In this document: positions 58,719 through 64,000 of the stretch, piece after piece | How the letters are laid out: every line of letters begins with the position of its first letter | How positions within the stretch are numbered: position 1 is the first letter of the stretch | From: Saururus chinensis | Lineage: Eukaryota; Streptophyta; Magnoliopsida; Piperales; Saururaceae | Reading direction: 5' to 3' | Length of the DNA: 64,000 nt | Assembly (NCBI GenBank): GCA_035235625.1 | Contig: CP141146.1 | Span: 22,562,501 to 22,626,500, forward strand | Position numbers and translations under genes: made by a program | The notes under the pieces: generated by a model | Told to the model about the DNA's origin: nothing | What the model saw: only the letters and a program-made list of their open reading frames with translations | The model's database searches: none

Positions 58719-59010
58719 CTATTTTGCATGGTATAGTTCACAGATTAAAGCATAGTGTAACAACGTGTGGCCAAAACGCTTCTTAGGTAAGTTAAGGGAA
58801 GGGCCCTTGGTAATCATGAGGCGAAGAATGCAGTTCTGGTAGGCAGAGTTACCAAAGAGGAGGGGCTTGACCTCATCGGAGGGGGAGCACAGGAGGATCT
58901 TAGTTACGAGGTTTCTAGTATCCATGTGAACATCGAAGGCGAAGAGATTGGAGGAGGCGGGAGAGGGAACACTTGCAAAAGGGGGTCTTACTACAGTTAT
59001 TGAACTCGTC
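58719..59010 (-). pseudogene. Unidentified GC-rich coding-like fragment
   Basis: On the minus strand a frame runs through PSPASSNLFAFDVHMDTRNL, VTKILLCSPSDEVKPLLFGN and SAYQNCILRLMITKGPSLNL, and ends at LYHAK near 58719. Base composition is higher in GC than the surroundings, and the residue mix looks protein-like. I do not recognise the family. It may be an exon or a captured gene fragment. No start, splice sites or partner exons are clear. Confidence 0.3.
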
Positions 59011-59349
59011 TTTCTTCTAGGAAAAGATGGTGCTCAACACGCTGGTCATTACTTCCTCCTTCCTTATTAGTACTAGTGTGAGGAGGCCAAGAAGGGGAGA
59101 TTTAGGGGGGGTGGCCTGCCCCATGAGGGGGCCGCAACGGGCTCGTGCATGGGGCAGCAACGGGCTCGTGCCCACCTGGCCACTAAGGGTTGTAGGCCCA
59201 TGCCTGCTCGTGACCACTCCTAAGCGCAACCCTTCCCATTCACTTTCTCATGTGTTCTCCCTTATGTTCTCTCTTACCATGTGTCTCTTTATCCTCTTTA
59301 ACTTCTTTGTAACATCTATCATATTGTAATTGGCATATGATTACAATTG
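59011..59349. other. Intergenic, short internal repeat
   Basis: GCAACGGGCTCGTGC occurs twice (about 59132 and 59157). Otherwise nothing is recognised. Confidence 0.4.
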
Positions 59350-60389
59350 GCTATTGTTACACCTCGACTTTTTAGAATAACTCTAAAGTTGGAGTTTCGT
59401 AAAATAAAAGATAGGTCAAGATCAACCGTGCACAGAAGAATAACTTTTCATTAATTTAGGTAATTACAAAAATATTATAAAATAAGACTTATCGAGCCTT
59501 AACAAAATCAAAGTCGCGCTCATCCAAAATTAATACATAACAAAAGAACCTGATAAAACATTGATCTTTCGAAGTTCGACGGGTAATCTTCATTAATATC
59601 ATCTCATTCGGTCAGACCTGCAGCGTCTAGGGGTGTGTGAGTATAATTATACTCAGTAGATAGAATTAAATTCTATTAACATGCTAAAATATAAAGCATA
59701 AATAAATATATATAAAATATTCTCATAATAATTAATATTCAAAAGTCGACTTTAAAATAATAATATCGACTAATTGAATCCAACACACTTCTTACATGAA
59801 AAGTCAGACAAAATGCTTCTTTGCAGAATCCAGTAAACTCGAATAATTCGTTCGTTGCCAGAATCCGATAAATAAATCAAAATCGGATAAATCGTCGTTC
59901 ATAGAATGTCGCCAATACCAGAACGACATACACCCATGCTCGTGGGGTGATGGGATCAGAATGAAGAGGATCTTCGCACGATATCTAGCTTCATGGGCGC
60001 GCCATATGCCATAATAGGCAGCACCTAGAAGTCATAACTCTGATAGCTTTTGGGCTTTATACCAAATAGCTACCCTTAAAAATCGATCGTAGTTTTTGAA
60101 CTTTATACCAAATAACTACCCTTTAAATCCAGTCAAATCATTCCTAAATATATTTTGAATAATAATAATATTTTAATAGACATATCACAACAAAGTCCTA
60201 CTAAGAGGCGTACACAACTTTATTATTTTAGCGTATGTCCGACCCCTAATAAATACTATATTTTTTATAAGAACCTTTTATGAAAGGATCACAAAATCAT
60301 ACGATGTATTCGTAGCATGAGATTAGAGTTTAAGGCCACCTACACTCATTAAGCCTACATTTGCGGTCGGCTTAAAAGCGGTGGGCGGT

Positions 60390-60525
60390 ACCTCCCCTTG
60401 CGCGGAGATAGTTTCCTCGTTCGGCTCGGGCAAGGCAAACAAAACCTCCCCTAGCGCTGAGACAGTCTCCTTATCCGACTTGGGTAAGGTGGGCAGAACC
60501 TCCCCTAGTGCTAGTATAATCTTCG
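60390..60525 (+). repeat. 54-bp minisatellite in the solo LTR
   Basis: ACCTCCCCTAGCGCTGAGAC and the rest of the unit repeat at 60390, 60444 and 60498 (the third copy is partial). Because the period is a multiple of three it keeps a minus-strand frame open (repeating ALGEVLPTLPKSDKETVS), which I take as chance. Confidence 0.8.
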
Positions 60526-60767
60526 TTATCAGCCCAAGGATAGCGGACATGGCCTCCTCTTGCCCCGGGTCATTGCCACCTTTTAGAGAGATTATCTCAC
60601 GACATCGGGCACCCTCGATGTAGGTAAGTTTGGTTTTTGAATAGGTAAAAATAGGCGAGAAATGGCAAAGAAACAGAAGACAAAAGTTTTGACAGCGGGC
60701 AGAGAAGGGAAGAAAAAATGTGTGCAATAAACCTCCCCCCCCCGGTTATCATTTTATAGTAAATCAG

Positions 60768-60807
60768 AACCGTTGGATGCGTACCATGTGGCGCACATCC
60801 AACGGTT
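60768..60807. repeat. Inverted repeat with AACCGTTGGATG arms
   Basis: AACCGTTGGATG and CATCCAACGGTT form 12-bp arms around a GTGGCGCA-containing loop. It lies just after a CCCCCCCCCC run in the solo LTR. Confidence 0.7.
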
Positions 60808-61406
60808 ATAAAATTGTCAAACGTCAATAGTGACGCACGTGCTGGCGTGTGTCAGTGATGATGCAATGTGTCAGCATCCATGGTCTGCCATTCATGTGAC
60901 ACCATGGCTTGCCACTGGCAGGACATGGCAACTGAAGGCAGCTACTGACGCAATTTTTTTTTAATTTTTAATTTTCGTTCTTAAATCTAAAACGAAAATT
61001 AAAGTTTCAAACTGGCGTAACTCCCTACCCCGAACTTGGAATAACATTTTTTTAGTACCGTTGAACTCGTATCGATGAGCCCTTAGAAACAAGACCACAA
61101 AAGGGTATGTTTTCTTGTAAATTTAAAATGGGTTCCGCATGTAGCACTCTTCCCAATGCCATAGCATACTATCCCGGTGTCTGTTTGACATATTCTTGGG
61201 CTCAATACGTTAGTCTCACTGAGCCCTATCAAATGTCTTAAGGCTTCTCTGAACGAATCAAGCTCAAGATAGTCTAATTTTAAGAAAAAACCGTTAATGG
61301 GCCTTAAAACCCGTTAATGGGGCCAAATGCTCGGATTTCAAAACATTAAAATTTTGGGGCGTTACAGCTATGCTATGCTGCTTAACAAGTGAGTAGGAGG
61401 AGGAGA

Positions 61407-62948
61407 TGTAAGAACATATGAGTTATATGTTAAATTTATTCTGTAATTTTTTTTATCAAAATTATGTCAAAAACTTTGAGTATGTAATTAGTCTTAAAAT
61501 CTTATTAGATTTTGTTATGGTCGAGTCATATTTGGAATTGAAAAACTTAAAAATAGGAGGAGACATGTTCTTATTGCTTAAGATAGAAAACTGAAAAATG
61601 TTGAAGGTTTTTGAAGCTTATTCAGATTACATTTGCAAGAAGTTTTAGAAGTTATTTCAAGAGGTTTTAGGATAAAAAGGGCAAAATTATAATTTGACAG
61701 TTAGAACGATTGATTGATGGAACTAAGGCTAGATGGAACGATTGATCAACCCTCGGATTTTCCCTATATAAAATGAAACAGAGAGTTATCGATCAATCAC
61801 TTGAAGTATCGTGTTAAACAAATATGGAAAGATTGATCACTGTTTGAAACGATTGATTGCTCGTAGGACTAGTTACCTTAAATAAGTCATTGCGAATTCA
61901 ATTTCTTTCCTTGTTTAAGCCAAAGACTTAAATCGGTTTGGAGATCGATATAAGGGATAAGAATTCACAAATTTTGAGAGAGGAAAATCTAGATGAAATT
62001 GGAGAAGAAGGGTTTCTACTTTTTGCATATTATTTTATAAAGAGAATTTATATGAAGCTTTGAGTTAAAGATCAATGGTGAATTTGTCAAGCTATTCCAC
62101 AACTAAGAAAAGATTCCATACAAAGTTTCAAAGAGGAGTTACAAGATGTCTTTAATGGGAGATTGAAAATTTAAAAAGGCCAAAGTCAATATAACAAGAG
62201 GAGCTTGTTGAAGGCTAGAAGAAGTCAAAGACAAAACAAAGAAGAAGAAAAGTTTCAAGTGTTTAAGGGAGAAGACTTGAAGGCTAACAATGACAAGAAT
62301 TTGTGGAGATCTAAATAAAATAAGTTTGTGTTAATGTCAAAACAAATGTTTATAGTTTACTAGTGTCAATGTAATTGTCTTGCATACTACTAGTACATTG
62401 ATTTGGTTCCTTTATAACTGTCATGGTTTTTTACTTGAGCTTAAATTTTCCACGTTAAATTGTTGTGTGTTCATGTGTGGATTGAATGCTTGTAGTTTGA
62501 TTAATTGATACATTGTGAGTGCGATTTAAGTGAGTATTTACTTATTTTTGCTATAAAAAGAATTTTGTGGAAAGAGGTTAAAACTCTTAATTCTTACTTC
62601 TTAAAGTAATAATTTTAAAAGCAATCTAGTAATTCGCTAAGTTAGTAGATGAATATTAAATTCACAAGTGATAGCTGAGGTTTAACTATTGAAAATATGA
62701 TTTTGCTCTATGATATCAATCTGATTTTGTTGTTATTGCTTTATTATCTTGCTTAATCTTTCATAGTTTGATTTCTTGTGTTAGGGTTTGAATTCTAAAT
62801 TTTGCTTAAGTTTACTTATTTCTCTTAGAAATACTTAATTAAACTTGCTGATTTGTGTGCCCTAGATTGCTAGTTGATTCTCATATAATTTTCCTTGCTT
62901 TAAGTGATTAAGGTGTGATGCTTATGTTACTTTATTAGATTGAAAGCA
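61407..62948 (+). mobile_element. Probable copia LTR and leader
   Basis: It starts near TGTAAGAACATATGAG and contains ACGATTGATTGATGG, ACGATTGATCAACC and CGATCAATCACTTG words like other copia-type LTR stretches here, then a TATATAAAATG box at 61767-61777. Then comes a GAAGAAG-rich leader and the gag start at 62949. The boundary between LTR and leader cannot be placed, and no primer-binding site is clear. Confidence 0.45.
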
Positions 62949-64000
62949 ATGGCTGGTTTTAATAACTCAATGAATGAACATGGAGATTTAAGTAATCCAT
63001 TGAATAGACCTCCCTTATTTGATGAGCAAAATTTCTCATATTGGAAAAATAGGATGAGAGCATTTATATAAGCACTTGATGGGAAACCAGTTATTGAAGG
63101 CCAAAGTCTTCCAAGGACCAAAGATAAGAAAGAGAATTCAATTATAAAAGATGAAACTGTATGGGATGAGAATTAGACCAAACTTGCAAATCAAAATAAT
63201 AAAGCTCTTAGTGTATTATTCAATCCCCTAGAAAAATTACAACACATGTTGATATTTAAATTGCATATCTGCTAATGTTATATGAGAAAAATTCGTAAAA
63301 TATAATGAGGGAACTAAGGTTGTGAAGGTGTCTAAGCTAAAATGTTAACACTAGAGTTTAAGAACATGATAATGAGTGAAGAAAAGATAATTTTTTAATA
63401 CTAAGCTAAACTCTTAAACATAATAAACACATGCGATCAACTGGGAGAGCATATACCTTACTATCTTGTTGTGAGGAAGTTGTTAAGGTCCCTGCTCTAA
63501 AAAATTAAAATTAAGGTGGCTGCCATTAATAAATCTAAAATTATTGACATCTTAGACATTTAGGAGTTAGTTAGGAACCTTAGAACTTTTGAGATGTAAG
63601 AAGAGTCCTATGAGAATTAAAAAGAGTTATTTGAAAAGTTTAAGGGAAAATAGAATGCCCTAAAATCATAAAAAAGAACTTCTAAGAAAAATAAAGTGTT
63701 AAATACCTCAGAAGAATTTGAAGAGTTTGAAGATGATGAAGAGCTATGCTTTTGTTGACTAATAATTTTAAGAAATTAAAGAAAACTCAGAACTTTAGAT
63801 TATACAATAAGGAAGAAGTTTTAAAAAAAATCAAGGAGAGAAGAGAGATGACAAGTAAATTTAACAAGACAAGAAGAATTTAAAATTTTTTAAATATGAT
63901 AAGTTAGGTTACTTTGCTGCTGATTATCCTAATAATAATTCTAATAATTCTTTTGATGATAAGCCTAAGAAATCAAAGGGTTTTGATTATAAAAAAATGA
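62949..64000 (+). pseudogene. Copia-type (SIRE/Maximus-like) gag, decayed, runs off the window
   Basis: The frame starts MAGFNNSMNEHGDLSNPLNR, then PPLFDEQNFSYWKNRMRAFI and a TAA (63069-63071) where Gln is expected. The family pattern continues past more stops and shifts: VWDEN, then KLANQNNKALSVLFNPLEKL, RKLLRSL and ELVRNLRTFEM. A zinc knuckle follows, reading FKYDKLGYFAADYPN, in which two Cys and the His have become Tyr. This is the order of a UBN2-type copia gag. The downstream protease and integrase would lie beyond the window. Confidence 0.75.

Larger units (their letters stand above)
59355..61366 (+). mobile_element. 2.0 kb solo-LTR-like element
   Basis: It begins TGTTACACCTCGACTTTTTAG and ends TTTTGGGGCGTTACA, with GCTAT on both sides (59350-59354 and 61367-61371). 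A GAGTATAATTATACTCAGTAG module near 59639 is shared with the 12207 family. There is no gag or pol. The ends are those of plant gypsy LTRs, so a solo LTR left by recombination is likely. The right flank is GCTATGCTATGC, so the match is helped slightly by local repetition. Confidence 0.75.

Noticed and set aside
60323..60727. Minus-strand frame of 134 codons with 18-residue repeats
   Set aside because: It is kept open by a 54-bp minisatellite inside a solo-LTR-like element, with no other sign of a gene. It is noted as a point to test in the finding on that element.
1..64000. tRNA, rRNA or small RNA genes
   Set aside because: I did not see a cloverleaf with A and B boxes or rRNA-like sequence by eye. 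The only tRNA-related site is the retroelement primer-binding site at 27245. A covariance-model scan would be decisive and was not possible.

Overview
This is nuclear DNA from a flowering plant. The AT-rich background is packed with LTR retrotransposons, MITE-like elements and fragments of transposons, and real genes are few. The one intact long gene is intronless and very rich in G/C at third codon positions, while its surroundings are AT-rich. That contrast is typical of monocots, but the order is inferred, not proven. I see no rRNA, tRNA, organellar or bacterial sequence and no CRISPR array.

Layout. 24-3027: decayed FAR1-related gene. 3254-9065: LTR-like remnants. 9080-19668: nested long LTRs, an Athila-type LTR, a 4.7 kb minisatellite-rich LTR and a fragment of a second LTR family. 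20001-29094: a minus-strand Athila-type Ty3/gypsy element with recognisable gag, protease, RT/RNase H and integrase, one clear LTR and many stops. 31710-33839: a non-autonomous Mutator-like element with a 9-bp target duplication and a captured WD40 gene fragment. It sits just upstream of a two-exon DPM2 gene (35854-36197). 38750-42560: minus-strand retroelement and LINE remnants. 43040-47320: a hAT-like outer repeat holding a CACTA-type element (44180-46634) made of purine tracts and GACGC hairpins. 48135-49565: an intact UDP-glycosyltransferase of the UGT88 type. 51212-54877: a 3.67 kb LTR-like element with perfect 5-bp target duplications. 55201-55608: an array of nine TTATCRATAA palindromes. 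57127-58523: a broken tandem copy of the glycosyltransferase. 59355-61366: a 2.0 kb solo-LTR-like element with target duplications. 61407-64000: the LTR region and decayed gag of a Ty1/copia element that runs off the window.

Function. Only two genes look intact. DPM2 would be the small membrane subunit of ER dolichol-phosphate-mannose synthase. The glycosyltransferase would glucosylate small acceptors in the cytosol. They do not form a pathway. The window mainly records repeated insertion of transposable elements, followed by tandem duplication and decay of a glycosyltransferase. No new multi-gene system is visible. The most unusual structures are the CACTA-type element, the palindrome array and the captured-gene Mutator element beside DPM2.
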